A stretch of DNA of 64,000 nt from Nocardia alni (GTDB taxonomy: Bacteria; Actinomycetota; Actinomycetes; Mycobacteriales; Mycobacteriaceae). The stretch is taken from positions 113,669-177,668 of the forward strand of contig NZ_JAGPOX010000003.1 of the NCBI RefSeq assembly GCF_019038435.1. Reading direction: 5' to 3'. Of the stretch, positions 55,993 through 64,000 are shown in pieces (within the stretch, counting starts at the first letter, position 1; every line of letters starts with the position of its first letter). The notes under the pieces were generated by a model. The model did no database searches, was not told the DNA's origin, and saw only the letters and a program-made list of their open reading frames with translations. The position numbers and the translations under genes are program-made.

Positions 55993-57540
55993 CTAGAGCG
56001 GTATCAGGTGATGCTTTCGGGGGCCCTGTCGAACCACCTTGTCGCGCAACAGGTGTAGGGCCTTGCGTATTTCCAGGCGGGTAGCCGAGGGTTCGATCAC
56101 TCCGTCGATGTAGCCGCGTTCGGCGGCGGTCCACGGGGTGGAGACCGTGGTGTTGTAGAACTCGATCATCTGCTCGCGCAGCGCGGGGCGATCAGCCTCG
56201 GGGACGGCCGCCAGCTGGTGGCGCTGGGTGAGGCTGACCGCGGCCTCGGCGCCCATGACGGCGATGCGGGCGGTGGGCCAGGCGAGGTTGATATCCCCGC
56301 CGAGCTGTTTGCACCCCATGACCGCGTAGCCGCCGCCGTAGGCCTTGCGCACGACGACGGTGACGATCGGGACGGTGGCCTCGACGACCGCGTAGAAGAA
56401 TCGCCCGCCGCGCTTGATGACGCCGATCTTCTCCTCCTCCACGCCGGGCAGCACGCCGGGCGTGTCGACGACGAAGATCAGCGGCAGCCCGAACGCGTCG
56501 CACAGCCGGATGAAATGCGCCGCCTTGTCCGATGCGCGGGCGTCGATGGCCCCGCTGAGTACCAGCGGCTGATTGGCTATCACGCCGACGGGACGGCCGT
56601 CCACGCGCGCGAATCCCGTGATCATGTTGTGCGCGGCGGAATCTCCGACCTCGTGGAACTCACCGTCGTCGAAGATGCGCAGCAGGATGTCGTACATGTC
56701 GTATCCGGCGCGGTCGGAGTCGGGGATGATCGCGTCGAGTTCCCTGTCGCTGTCGGTGATCTCGGGTTCCATCCCCGGATTGATCACCGGCGGCTTGTCG
56801 AAGCAGTTCGCGGGCATGAAGCTCAAATACTTTCGCGCCCAATCGAATGCGGCGCGTTCGTCGGCAGCGATGTGGTGGATGTTGCCATACTCGGCCTGGT
56901 TGAACGCGCCGCCGAGCTCCTCGAGGGTCACCTCCTCCCCGGTGGTCTCGCGAATGATCTCGGGGCCGGTGACGAACATGTAGGCGGATTCGACCGCGAC
57001 CAGCACGTCGGTATTGATCGGCGAGTACACCGCCCCGGCCGCGCACTTGCCCAGCATCAGCGAGACCTGCGGCACCACACCGGACATCCGCAGCTGCCGG
57101 TGGCTCATCGCCGCGTACCAGGCCAGGGAGGTGACCGCGTCCTGCACGCGGGCGCCGCCGGAGTCGTTGATCGCCACGAACGGGCAGCCGACATCGGCCG
57201 CGAGATCCATGGCCGCGGCGACCTTGCGCCCGAACATCTCGCCCACCGATCCGCCGTACACCGTCTGATCGTGCGCGATCACCACGACCGGCCGTCCCTC
57301 GACCGCCCCGCGCCCGGTGACCACGCCGTCGCCGTACAGCGCGTCGGCGGATCCGTGCTGGCGCACCAGCGCGCCGATTTCGACGAAACTGCCCGCATCG
57401 AGCAACATGTCGATACGCTGCCGAGGGCTGGGAATCCCCTTCGATGCCCGTTTGGCGATGCCCGCCGCACCGGCCGGTTCCCGTGCCGCCATCAAATTCT
57501 GTTCCAGCAGCTTGAGTTTCGCCGCCGTCGTGGTCTCCAC
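55993..57540 (-). CDS. accD: Acyl-CoA carboxylase carboxyltransferase (beta) subunit
   Basis: A 515-residue crotonase-fold carboxyltransferase of the propionyl/acetyl-CoA carboxylase beta type: [24 protein letters not shown] (N-domain oxyanion), then [42 protein letters not shown] and [12 protein letters not shown] (C-domain). It transfers carboxybiotin CO2 to an acyl-CoA. No biotinylated alpha subunit is adjacent, so it uses one encoded elsewhere. GTG 57540 has GGAAGGG 8 nt upstream. Divergent from a large regulator-like gene. Confidence 0.92.
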   Translation of the reverse strand: METTTAAKLKLLEQNLMAAREPAGAAGIAKRASKGIPSPRQRIDMLLDAGSFVEIGALVRQHGSADALYGDGVVTGRGAVEGRPVVVIAHDQTVYGGSVGEMFGRKVAAAMDLAADVGCPFVAINDSGGARVQDAVTSLAWYAAMSHRQLRMSGVVPQVSLMLGKCAAGAVYSPINTDVLVAVESAYMFVTGPEIIRETTGEEVTLEELGGAFNQAEYGNIHHIAADERAAFDWARKYLSFMPANCFDKPPVINPGMEPEITDSDRELDAIIPDSDRAGYDMYDILLRIFDDGEFHEVGDSAAHNMITGFARVDGRPVGVIANQPLVLSGAIDARASDKAAHFIRLCDAFGLPLIFVVDTPGVLPGVEEEKIGVIKRGGRFFYAVVEATVPIVTVVVRKAYGGGYAVMGCKQLGGDINLAWPTARIAVMGAEAAVSLTQRHQLAAVPEADRPALREQMIEFYNTTVSTPWTAAERGYIDGVIEPSATRLEIRKALHLLRDKVVRQGPRKHHLIPL

Positions 57541-57612
57541 AGGTACGCCCTTCCGTCTCGCACTCGGACTGCGGGTTGTGCCTTGCCGAGCAGACTCTAG
57601 CCGGAATGGACT

Positions 57613-57632
57613 AGTACACAACTATATGTACT
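57613..57632. promoter_or_regulatory. Palindrome in accD/regulator promoter
   Basis: AGTACA-N8-TGTACT, perfect inverted repeat in an AT-rich patch between the divergent genes. Confidence 0.6.
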
Positions 57633-57635
57633 GAA

Positions 57636-57660
57636 ATAGACTTTTCGGCATGTCGTCTAT
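57636..57660. promoter_or_regulatory. Second inverted repeat at regulator start
   Basis: ATAGAC (57636-57641) and GTCTAT (57655-57660) flank and include the ATG at 57650; possible autoregulation. Confidence 0.4.
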
Positions 57661-59311
57661 TGCTATGTCGCGCAGTGCACATCCGACGTACCAGCAGCGC
57701 GCCGGACGTGTGCTGGAGGAGCGGACGAAGGCGATGATCGTGACGGCCGCGGAGCGGGTGATGACGGAGCGGATCGACGCACCGGACTCGCTCGAGCACC
57801 TCACGATGGCCGAGGTGTGCGCGAACGCACGGGGATATCTGCGCCGCGACGGCAGCGAGGGACCGATCCCGAAGGCCACGATGTGGAAACACTTCAAGAC
57901 GATCGAGGCGCTCGCGGCCGCGGTGGCGGACCGGATGAGCGCCGAGGGCCGGCCGGTGCCGGAGGGGATCGTGGCGCTCGCGGCGGATCCGCAGCCGGGC
58001 CGGCGGGAGACCGTCGAGGTCACGCGGTTGGAGGCCAGATTCTCCAGCAGGCATTACGAGATCGGGCAGCTGCGGCAGCAGTTCGACGGCGCCGAGAGCC
58101 GCGACGACCGCTCCGACATGCTGTACTGGTCCGCCGAACTCGCCGAACGCCATCTCCAGCAGCGGCATCGGGGTGAACGCGACCGGATCGTCGAGGCCCG
58201 GGACTGGGCGCAGCGCGGGCTGCGACTGGTCGAGACGGCCTCACGCCTGGACTGCATGATGGGCATCCGCTGCACCCGCGCGGCCGCCGCGGCCGAGACG
58301 CTCCTGTCGCGCAGGCTCGACTACGAACCGACCGCGCTGAGCCGGATTCGATCGATCAAGGAAATCGAGATCGCCCTCGCCGAAACCCTCGGCTGGGATC
58401 TGCATCGCGAACTCGCGCGTTTCCACATCGAACACGCCCGCGCACTCGGTGAGGAGGATCCCGAACGGGAGATGCGATCGATGCTGGCCATCGCCTCGGC
58501 CCTGCCGGCGCTGTGCGAGTCCACGCGGGCGCGTGAACCGCAGGACGCGGTGCGCGCGGGTGAACTGGCCGACATCATCGTCGGGCTGTGCGGTATCGAT
58601 ATCGCCTACGCCACCCATCCCGACCACCACGATCTGTACGTCGAGATCTTCCGCGACGAGATGGCAGTGATGACACAGCGCCTGCTGGCGTGCTTCCCTG
58701 CCACGAGCGGTAGCGATCGCCACGTGAGCAATGTCCGAGCCTTGTTGCGCCTCACTGACTTCACCCGGAATCTCTGGGCTCCGGGGGCGGTCGGCTCTCA
58801 CGCCGTGCGCTCGCGTGTGGAGAACTACAGTGAGGCTGCTATCGACCTGCTCCGGACCGCCGGATACGGCACGGTCCGGGACATCCTGGTCGCCCGCTAT
58901 CTCACTGCCAAGGCGCGTGCGCTCGCATCGATCGACGTGCCGATCGAGGCGGGTCGGAGTATCGGCCATCACTCCGCGTCACTCGTTCACCCGGACCCGT
59001 CCGCGCTGGCCCACGCCGCGATCCAGTTCTACGATCACGCCGCCCAGGTGGCCAGCCCGCGCGGCGCATCCGGAGTTCTGCGCGCCGGGGCCGCCCGGGC
59101 CGCCGCGGACATGCGGTGCTCGTTTTCGCTGGACACCGCTGGTCCCGCCGACGTGTCGGCGGATGGAGACTTCGACACTCTCAGCCAGGCCATCAACGAC
59201 CTGGTCCTGATCACCATCAGTCGACGAAACAGATTCACGGACGATGAGGTCCAGAACCTGCTGGATATGGTCGACCCTATGTATTACTACATTACTTCTG
59301 GGAGGAACTGA
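57650..59311 (+). CDS. Large regulator-like protein with N-terminal TetR-like HTH
   Basis: 553 residues. Residues about 20-90 look like a TetR DNA-binding domain (MIVTAAERVMTE, LTMAEVCANA, PKATMWKHFKTIEALAAAVADRM) but with a roughly 10-residue insertion (RGYLRRDGSEGP) in the turn region. The following 450 residues are helical, charged and unfamiliar, far longer than a TetR ligand domain, with repeat-like helical segments. Divergent from accD with palindromes between; a regulator of accD is the simplest idea. ATG 57665 is an alternative start. Not a family I can name. Confidence 0.65.
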   Translation: MSSIAMSRSAHPTYQQRAGRVLEERTKAMIVTAAERVMTERIDAPDSLEHLTMAEVCANARGYLRRDGSEGPIPKATMWKHFKTIEALAAAVADRMSAEGRPVPEGIVALAADPQPGRRETVEVTRLEARFSSRHYEIGQLRQQFDGAESRDDRSDMLYWSAELAERHLQQRHRGERDRIVEARDWAQRGLRLVETASRLDCMMGIRCTRAAAAAETLLSRRLDYEPTALSRIRSIKEIEIALAETLGWDLHRELARFHIEHARALGEEDPEREMRSMLAIASALPALCESTRAREPQDAVRAGELADIIVGLCGIDIAYATHPDHHDLYVEIFRDEMAVMTQRLLACFPATSGSDRHVSNVRALLRLTDFTRNLWAPGAVGSHAVRSRVENYSEAAIDLLRTAGYGTVRDILVARYLTAKARALASIDVPIEAGRSIGHHSASLVHPDPSALAHAAIQFYDHAAQVASPRGASGVLRAGAARAAADMRCSFSLDTAGPADVSADGDFDTLSQAINDLVLITISRRNRFTDDEVQNLLDMVDPMYYYITSGRN

Positions 59312-59320
59312 GGGATCGAT

Positions 59321-59410
59321 AATCCGGCCTCCCGCTGCATTTTTCGGCCTCGAGACTCTGGTTTCCGACGATTCTGCCCGGAGAATGCAGCTGGAGGCCG
59401 GTTCTCCCAT
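59321..59410 (+). repeat. Dispersed palindromic repeat, copy C
   Basis: AATCCGGCCTCCCGCTGCAT... TCTGGTTTCCGACGA ... AATGCAGCTGGAGGCCGG then TTCTCCCAT. It begins 10 bp after the regulator's stop. The rest of the gap to nei (59411-59669) holds no gene, only a GGAGAC-CGG-GTCTCC dyad at 59542-59556. Confidence 0.85.
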
Positions 59411-59669
59411 ACCGTGCCCACGACTCACCAGGCGTGCATGGCCGCCGCACTGCACTGGCCGACCGTCACGCGAATGGCAACCTGCGTTTTGCGGCGTTAT
59501 GGCGTCTCTACAGTCCGGTTTCGGGCCAGGGCGGTCTAGCTGGAGACCGGGTCTCCGAGAGGTGTCGACGATCGGACGAGTCGCCGATTCGAGGCGGCGT
59601 CGGGCCGGGAAGGCTCGTGCGTACGATCCTCGGGACGGGTCGTGTGGAAGTGAAGTGAGGTGGAAGCTC

Positions 59670-60485
59670 GTGCCGGAGGGCCATACGCTGCATCGGTTGG
59701 CGAAGGAGCATCAGGCGCGGTTCGGCGGGGGTGTGGTGCGGGTGTCCAGTCCGCAGGGGCGGTTCGCGGAGGGAGCCGCGATGGTGGATGGGCGGGTGTT
59801 GATGCGGGCCGAGGCGTGGGGGAAACATCTGCTGCATCACTACGATTCGGGGCTCGTGGTGCATGTGCATCTCGGGCTGTATGGGAAGTTCACCGAATCC
59901 GTTGGGGTGGTGGGGGATCCGGTCGGGCAGGTGCGGATGCGGATGGTGGGGGCCGGAAAGGCCGGGGCGCAGGTGGTCGGGGCCGATCTGCGTGGTCCTA
60001 CGGCGTGTGAGGTGATGGACGATGCCGCAGTAGCGGCGCTGACCGCCCGGCTGGGTCCGGATCCGTTGCGGCGCAACGCCGATCCCGAACGGGCTTGGCA
60101 GCGGATTCACCGTTCGGCACGGCCGGTGGGTGCCTTGTTGATGGATCAGCAGGTGCTGGCGGGGGTCGGCAATGTGTATCGGGCCGAAGTGCTGTTCCGG
60201 CACGGCATTTCGCCGCAGCGGCCGGGGCGTTCGCTGGCCGCCGCCGAATGGGACGAGCTGTGGGCCGATCTGGTCGAGCTCATGCGAATCGGGGTGCGGC
60301 GCGGGAAGATCGTGGTCGTGCGGCGCGAGCACGACCATGGCGCACCGTCGTATGCCGAGGGCAAACCACGCACGTATGTGTATCGCCGGGCGGGGGAGTC
60401 GTGCCGGCTGTGCGGCACGACGGTCCTGCATTCGGTGCTCGAGGGGCGAAACCTGTTCTGGTGCCCCACGTGTCAGCCTGGCTGA
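59670..60485 (+). CDS. nei: Endonuclease VIII-like DNA glycosylase (Fpg/Nei family)
   Basis: 271 residues. Mature Pro2-Glu3 catalytic pair (MPEGHTLHRLA), the helix-two-turn-helix LLMDQQVLAGVGNVYRAEVLF, and a C-terminal four-Cys zinc finger CRLCGTT...FWCPTCQ. Excises oxidised pyrimidines and cleaves AP sites. GTG 59670 is fixed by the requirement for Pro at position 2; GAGGTGG lies upstream. Position equals Rv2464c. Confidence 0.94.
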   Translation: MPEGHTLHRLAKEHQARFGGGVVRVSSPQGRFAEGAAMVDGRVLMRAEAWGKHLLHHYDSGLVVHVHLGLYGKFTESVGVVGDPVGQVRMRMVGAGKAGAQVVGADLRGPTACEVMDDAAVAALTARLGPDPLRRNADPERAWQRIHRSARPVGALLMDQQVLAGVGNVYRAEVLFRHGISPQRPGRSLAAAEWDELWADLVELMRIGVRRGKIVVVRREHDHGAPSYAEGKPRTYVYRRAGESCRLCGTTVLHSVLEGRNLFWCPTCQPG

Positions 60486-60494
60486 ACCGAGGCA

Positions 60495-61331
60495 TCAGAA
60501 ACTGTCGTTGTTGTCCCAGCCGCCGCCGTCGAAGCCGTCGCCGTCCCAGCCGCCGTCGTCGTAACCGCCCCCGTCCCAGCCGGCTTGGTCGTAACCCGCC
60601 TGGTCGTAACCGCCTTGGTCGAGACCACCCTGGTCATACCCGGCCTGATAGTCCTGTCCGGCGTCGAACCCCGCGTCATACGACCCGTATCCACCCTCGA
60701 ACCCGGCCGCGTCGTACCCCACCCCGCTCATCCCGTGGAACAGCGTGTCGAACAGCAGCGCCGAACCCACACCCCAGGCCCCGGCCACCAACGCTGTCTT
60801 CCACCACGGCTCGGAATACCACCCGGCCGGGACCGGCCGGCCCGCGACCCGGCCGCCCGGGTAATAGTTCGGTGTCTGCGGCGAGGGCATCGGCGAGGCC
60901 TGGATGCGACGGCCGTCGAAGTCGATGGCGCGACTCTCCGATACTCGACCGGCCGAGCGCTGGCCGTTCAGCTCCGGCACCGGCGGTCCGGGATCCAGAC
61001 CCATCGTGGTGCGCGCGGCGCGCACGTAGTAGAGCCCCTCGAGCGCTGTCTCCTTCGCCAACCGGGCCTGGGCGACGGTGGTGGCCTGTTCGATCTGCGA
61101 TCCGGCCGCGTTGAGCCGCTCGCCGGCGTCTGCGAGGGCCTGTTTGGACGCGTCGTCGACGCCGTTCAGGTTGTAGACCTGGCCACCCAGTCGTTCGATG
61201 ATCCGGCGGGCATCGGCCTTGGCGTCGGCTAGCTGCGTGGCCGCGTGGCTGCGCGCGGTGTTGCGACCGGCGAAGCTCATCACCAGGAACACGATCAGGA
61301 CGATGACCAGTACGACAAGGAGTATTGCCAC
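60495..61331 (-). CDS. Membrane-anchored protein with Gly/Tyr/Asp/Gln-rich C-terminus
   Basis: 278 residues. N-terminal transmembrane helix (MAILLVVLVIVLIVFLVMSF), a helical Ala-rich domain (residues about 25-105, coiled-coil-like, with QIEQATTVAQARLAKETALEGLYYVRAARTTMG in fragments, DUF1542-like in general look), a Pro-rich linker, a second hydrophobic segment near 180-195, and a tail of GYDQAGYDQAGWD and GGGYDDGGWDGDG repeats ending DNNDSF. Proteins of this design are common in actinobacteria; function unknown. Convergent with nei, 9 bp between. Confidence 0.75.
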   Translation of the reverse strand: MAILLVVLVIVLIVFLVMSFAGRNTARSHAATQLADAKADARRIIERLGGQVYNLNGVDDASKQALADAGERLNAAGSQIEQATTVAQARLAKETALEGLYYVRAARTTMGLDPGPPVPELNGQRSAGRVSESRAIDFDGRRIQASPMPSPQTPNYYPGGRVAGRPVPAGWYSEPWWKTALVAGAWGVGSALLFDTLFHGMSGVGYDAAGFEGGYGSYDAGFDAGQDYQAGYDQGGLDQGGYDQAGYDQAGWDGGGYDDGGWDGDGFDGGGWDNNDSF

Positions 61332-61370
61332 GGCGCCCAGCCTACCGGGGCAATAACCAATCGATAGCTG

Positions 61371-62384
61371 CTAGCCCGCGACTGCGGCGTCGTACTGCAG
61401 TCGGGCCGGGATGAAGCCGCCCGGTTCCGACTCCTCTTCGTCCAGTTCCGATACCGCGAATCGGCGCTTACCTGCTGTTTTCGCCGAATACATGGCTCGA
61501 TCGGCGCTACGCAGCAGATCGGAGAAATCGCACGCCCGCCCTGCCGGGCAGTATGCCGTGCCGACGCTGGCCGACACCGGCACCGGACCCGCGCAGGTCG
61601 CTACCGGATCGTGCAGCGCGGCCAGCACCCGCATGGCCAACTCGCCGAGGCTGTTACGCCGGGCGGGCAGGGCCAGGACGAATTCGTCGCCGCCGTACCG
61701 GCACACCACGGCCTCGGGCGGGCAGGCCGTCCGCAGCCGGCGCGAGATCTCCACCAGCACCTCGTCGCCGACGCTGTGCCCGTGGCCGTCGTTGATCTGC
61801 TTGAAGTCGTCGAGGTCGATCAGCAGCAGGCCGACGCCGCCCGAACGGTCGCCCGCCATGAGGCGCACCCGATCCTGTAGGAGCGAGCGGTTGGCCAGAT
61901 CGGTGAGCGCATCGTGGGTGGCCTCGTGCCGCAGCCGGTTCTGCAATGCCGCGATCTCCTGTACCCGCACCGAGACCGCGGCCTCCATGCTGGCCTCCTG
62001 CTGGGCCAGCGCCCGTTGCTGCAGGGCCTCGGCGTAGCTGTCGATGGCGTGGCTGGCCACGAGCGGCCACCGTGTGTGCACGAGCGAGCCGTAGCTGCCC
62101 GGCGCGAAACCGAGCAGGGCGCGGGTGGCCGGTGCGAGCATGCGGGTGCGGTCGAACGGCGCCTCGGCCAACCGGCGCCCGATCACGCGCGCCGCGTCGA
62201 TCGGGAACGGATTCGAGCGCGCCAGGTCCAGCAACTCGTTGATGAGCGAGATGAGGACCTGCTCGAGATGCCGCGGCTCGTCGGTCGAGCCGGTATCTCG
62301 ATAGACCGTGGCCACCAACTCCTTGGAGGTGGCCGTGACTGCTGTGGTGATGGCGGTGTCGAGCTTGGTGAGCATGGCGCTCAC
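61371..62384 (-). CDS. GGDEF-domain diguanylate cyclase
   Basis: 337 residues. N-terminal helical sensor-like region (to about 160, no membrane helix), a short coiled segment, then a GGDEF domain: HDALTDLANRSLLQDRV, LLLIDLDDFKQINDGHGHSVGDEVL, CRYGGDEFVLALPA. The catalytic GGDEF is intact, while the RxxD inhibitory site normally upstream is missing, so product feedback is unlikely. Makes c-di-GMP from GTP. GTG 62384 or ATG 62375 start; RBS weak in both cases. Confidence 0.88.
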   Translation of the reverse strand: MSAMLTKLDTAITTAVTATSKELVATVYRDTGSTDEPRHLEQVLISLINELLDLARSNPFPIDAARVIGRRLAEAPFDRTRMLAPATRALLGFAPGSYGSLVHTRWPLVASHAIDSYAEALQQRALAQQEASMEAAVSVRVQEIAALQNRLRHEATHDALTDLANRSLLQDRVRLMAGDRSGGVGLLLIDLDDFKQINDGHGHSVGDEVLVEISRRLRTACPPEAVVCRYGGDEFVLALPARRNSLGELAMRVLAALHDPVATCAGPVPVSASVGTAYCPAGRACDFSDLLRSADRAMYSAKTAGKRRFAVSELDEEESEPGGFIPARLQYDAAVAG

Positions 62385-62966
62385 CCCGCACAGACTCGGT
62401 CTGCCGAGCCGGCGCCGCCGACCCCGCTCTCTACGCCAGTCCTGCTCTCCGGGCCCCTGTGCTCCGAAGAGCAGCCCCGAAGATCGTGCCTACTGCTATG
62501 CGGTCCGCTCCACCTAGTTCGGTGCATGCTCACCGCCCCCTTTCCAGATACCCCCGTCCGGCAAAAAGGATCCTAGCAAGCCACTCGACTTCGAAAAATG
62601 GTGTTTTACAACCTGTTCCGAAATCTCGCGAATGGCGATCACCTGAGTGATCGATGTAGCGAATGCCTCGTTACACGCCCGCCCGCGTGTCTGCGGCGAC
62701 GCGCCGAGAAACTGGCACCCGAATCGCAATCCGCCCCATCGTACGGGTGTTTTGTCTCACTTGCCGGTGTGGCGAATGCTGGAATCGACCGCTGTCGAGT
62801 GTGATGGACGACACTGCCGCGACGGGCCCGCGCAGTCCGGCCCGACACGCGCTGCGGACCAGCCGCAATGCGGCTGCCCGACGGGCGATTGGCATTTCGG
62901 AAGAGAGGTTCGGTACAGTCTCAGGCGCAGACGACATCGTGGCGATCCCGTTGATGTCGTATGCTC
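62385..62966. other. Intergenic region upstream of tRNA pair
   Basis: 582 bp in which no frame on either strand shows RBS plus domain. Presumed to hold the tRNA promoter. Confidence 0.35.
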
Positions 62967-63037
<71 letters not shown>

Positions 63038-63070
63038 CTGTGGTTCCTCGAGGCCCCTCGAAGGACCCTC

Positions 63071-63144
63071 CGGGATGTAGCGCAGCTTGGTAGCGCATCC
63101 GCTTTGGGAGCGGAGGGTCGCAGGTTCAAATCCTGTCATCCCGA
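63071..63144 (+). tRNA. tRNA-Pro (anticodon TGG)
   Basis: 74 nt. Acceptor CGGGATG pairs with CATCCCG, the anticodon stem-loop CCGCTTTGGGAGCGG gives UGG, and the T arm has GGTTCAAATCC. 33 bp after tRNA-Gly, probably one transcript. Confidence 0.96.
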
Positions 63145-63164
63145 CTCGAATTACCCGTTATCCG

Positions 63165-63183
63165 CCCTGCTCGCAGGGTTTTT
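63165..63183 (+). terminator. Rho-independent terminator of tRNA operon
   Basis: CCCTG-CTCG-CAGGG stem-loop followed by TTTTT, 20 bp after tRNA-Pro. Confidence 0.85.
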
Positions 63184-63316
63184 CGCGATGTCGGTGACAG
63201 TAAATGGACTTACCGCTCGCGATCCGGTCTGCCCTCTTTTGACCAGGTGTATTGCACATGGATCGCACAGTCTCCGGCGGTTAGGCTACAGCGATTGGCT
63301 ACAGCGGATATGTGGT

Positions 63317-63625
63317 CTATCCGCCGAAGCTTCCAGTCGCGGGTGCGTGTGCGGGTGCCGGGGTGGTCATCACCCACGGCGCACAGCCGTCTGTCTGGAA
63401 CGCCGCATCTGTGGAGGAGATCTGCACGGTTCGCGGGCCGGAGGAGATGTTGTTGGCGATGATGGAGTCCGTAGTGCCGCTCAGGTCCCTATCGCGCTCC
63501 CAATAGCAGTCCACGTCCCCCGAGGGGCCGCTGGTGTGGTAGATGCCCGGCTGGATATCCCCGCCGACGGTATACGTGCCGTCCCCCCTTGTTATCTGTG
63601 GGTGTAGATCACAAGGGTCAACCAT
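63317..63625 (-). pseudogene. 5'-truncated remnant of an exported small protein
   Basis: 102 residues. The core GDGTYTVGGDIQPGIYHTSG ... CYWERDRDLSG ... IIANNISSGPRTVQI ... FQTDGCAPW matches a domain I know from actinobacterial lipoproteins and secreted proteins (pattern DGTYxVGxDIxPGxYxSxG with a paired CYW and GC). Here the signal peptide is missing: the frame opens with MVDPCDLHPQITR after an in-frame stop. It lies in an AT-richer zone after the tRNA terminator. Read as a gene that lost its 5' end, though a cytosolic short form cannot be excluded. Confidence 0.5.
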
Positions 63626-63854
63626 GAGTCATGGTGAGAGATAGGGCATTTCGTCTCTAACACTGGTTAGCGGATGAGGTGCTATGGCTATGGTGTAGGC
63701 GTGTCGGTGTATGTATGGGATTCAATGATCGAGTGTTTCAAGTTGATTGGGCAGCAACAGAGTTGGATCCAGATCGGGTCGGGTGGTGGTAGCTCGCATC
63801 GATAGGCGGTGTGGCGGCTGGTTCCGGCGTGACGCGCACGGCAGACTCGGGGCC

Positions 63855-64000
63855 ATGAAATACAGTGCGGGTGTTCTGTTGTTTCGGCGGGGGGCTGAGG
63901 TCGAAGTGTTGCTCGGGCATATGGGTGGGCCGTTGTGGGCGCGGAAGGATGCGGGGGGCTGGTCTATTCCCAAGGGGGAGTACGAGCCTGAGGGGGAGGA
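63855..64000 (+). CDS. Nudix hydrolase, N-terminal part (runs off window)
   Basis: The first 48 codons read MKYSAGVLLFRRGAEVEVLL and continue HMGGPLWARKDAGGWSIPKGE, the standard Nudix N-terminus with WSIPKGE leading into the Nudix box (GEYEPEGE...). The enzyme's substrate cannot be judged before the box is complete. Confidence 0.85.
   Translation, partial: MKYSAGVLLFRRGAEVEVLLGHMGGPLWARKDAGGWSIPKGEYEPEGE

Noticed and set aside
63071..63144. attB/attP duplication of the tRNA-Pro 3' end
   Set aside because: No second copy of the T-arm/acceptor segment was found in the window and no integrase is present.

Overview
The window is high-GC actinobacterial DNA, most likely from Nocardia or a close relative in Mycobacteriales. 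The genes point that way: an LmeA-type DUF2993 protein, a mycoredoxin-like DsbA protein, a CopD-CtaG fusion, a 1.6-kb-residue-class NAD-glutamate dehydrogenase, group II truncated haemoglobin and a CtaJ-like oxidase subunit. From memory rather than computation, the core from about 18.6 to 60.5 kb follows the Mycobacterium tuberculosis order Rv2478c to Rv2464c (ssb-like, ettA, gdh, thioesterase, Rv2474c-like, HNH/glbO/aglA, DUF5130, pepN, dsbA-like, rpiB, nei). It is interrupted by lineage-specific insertions, and the HNH-glbO-aglA block appears inverted. No insertion sequence, prophage or CRISPR array was seen.

Layout. 0-15 kb is accessory: ABC1 kinase, VOC protein, a decayed SDR remnant, a quinone oxidoreductase, a secreted collagen-like Gly/Pro/Gln repeat protein, a GntR-MFS pair, LmeA, a GT-like orphan, two TetR-controlled oxidoreductase modules with visible operators, and two alpha/beta hydrolases. 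15-27.7 kb is conserved: tRNA-Arg, CopD-CtaG, PLP dehydratase, SSB, EttA, GDH, thioesterase. 27.7-32.5 kb holds PAP2, azlCD and an XRE-cupin regulator separated from azlC by a six-unit tandem repeat array, then an epimerase behind two palindromes. 32.6-36.7 kb holds HNH, glbO, aglA and the CtaJ/DUF5130 pair.

37.0-38.8 kb is the most interesting module. A PopR-like XRE regulator ending in Leu-Ala-Ala faces a two-gene clpP operon. Matching TCTGC-type palindromes lie about 41 nt upstream of both start codons. One ClpP has an intact Ser/His/Asp triad; in the other the catalytic Ser is Ala.

39-60 kb holds pepN, purC (flanked by two copies of a roughly 90-bp palindromic repeat whose third copy precedes nei), an ECF42-type sigma factor with its YciI partner, a ferredoxin-reductase-like flavoprotein, dsbA-like, a lactonase, an MFS transporter and rpiB. 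It continues with a metY-CoA-binding-OsmC-flavoprotein sulfur operon, an acyl-CoA carboxylase beta subunit with a divergent unusual regulator, and nei. The dsbA-like gene and metY are both preceded by a tiny ORF of similar sequence whose stop overlaps the GTG start as GTGA, suggesting a shared translationally coupled leader.

60.5-64 kb holds a GYDQ-rich membrane protein, a diguanylate cyclase, tRNA-Gly and tRNA-Pro, a truncated exported-protein remnant and the start of a Nudix gene. All functions are inferred from motifs and remembered family features; no searches were run.
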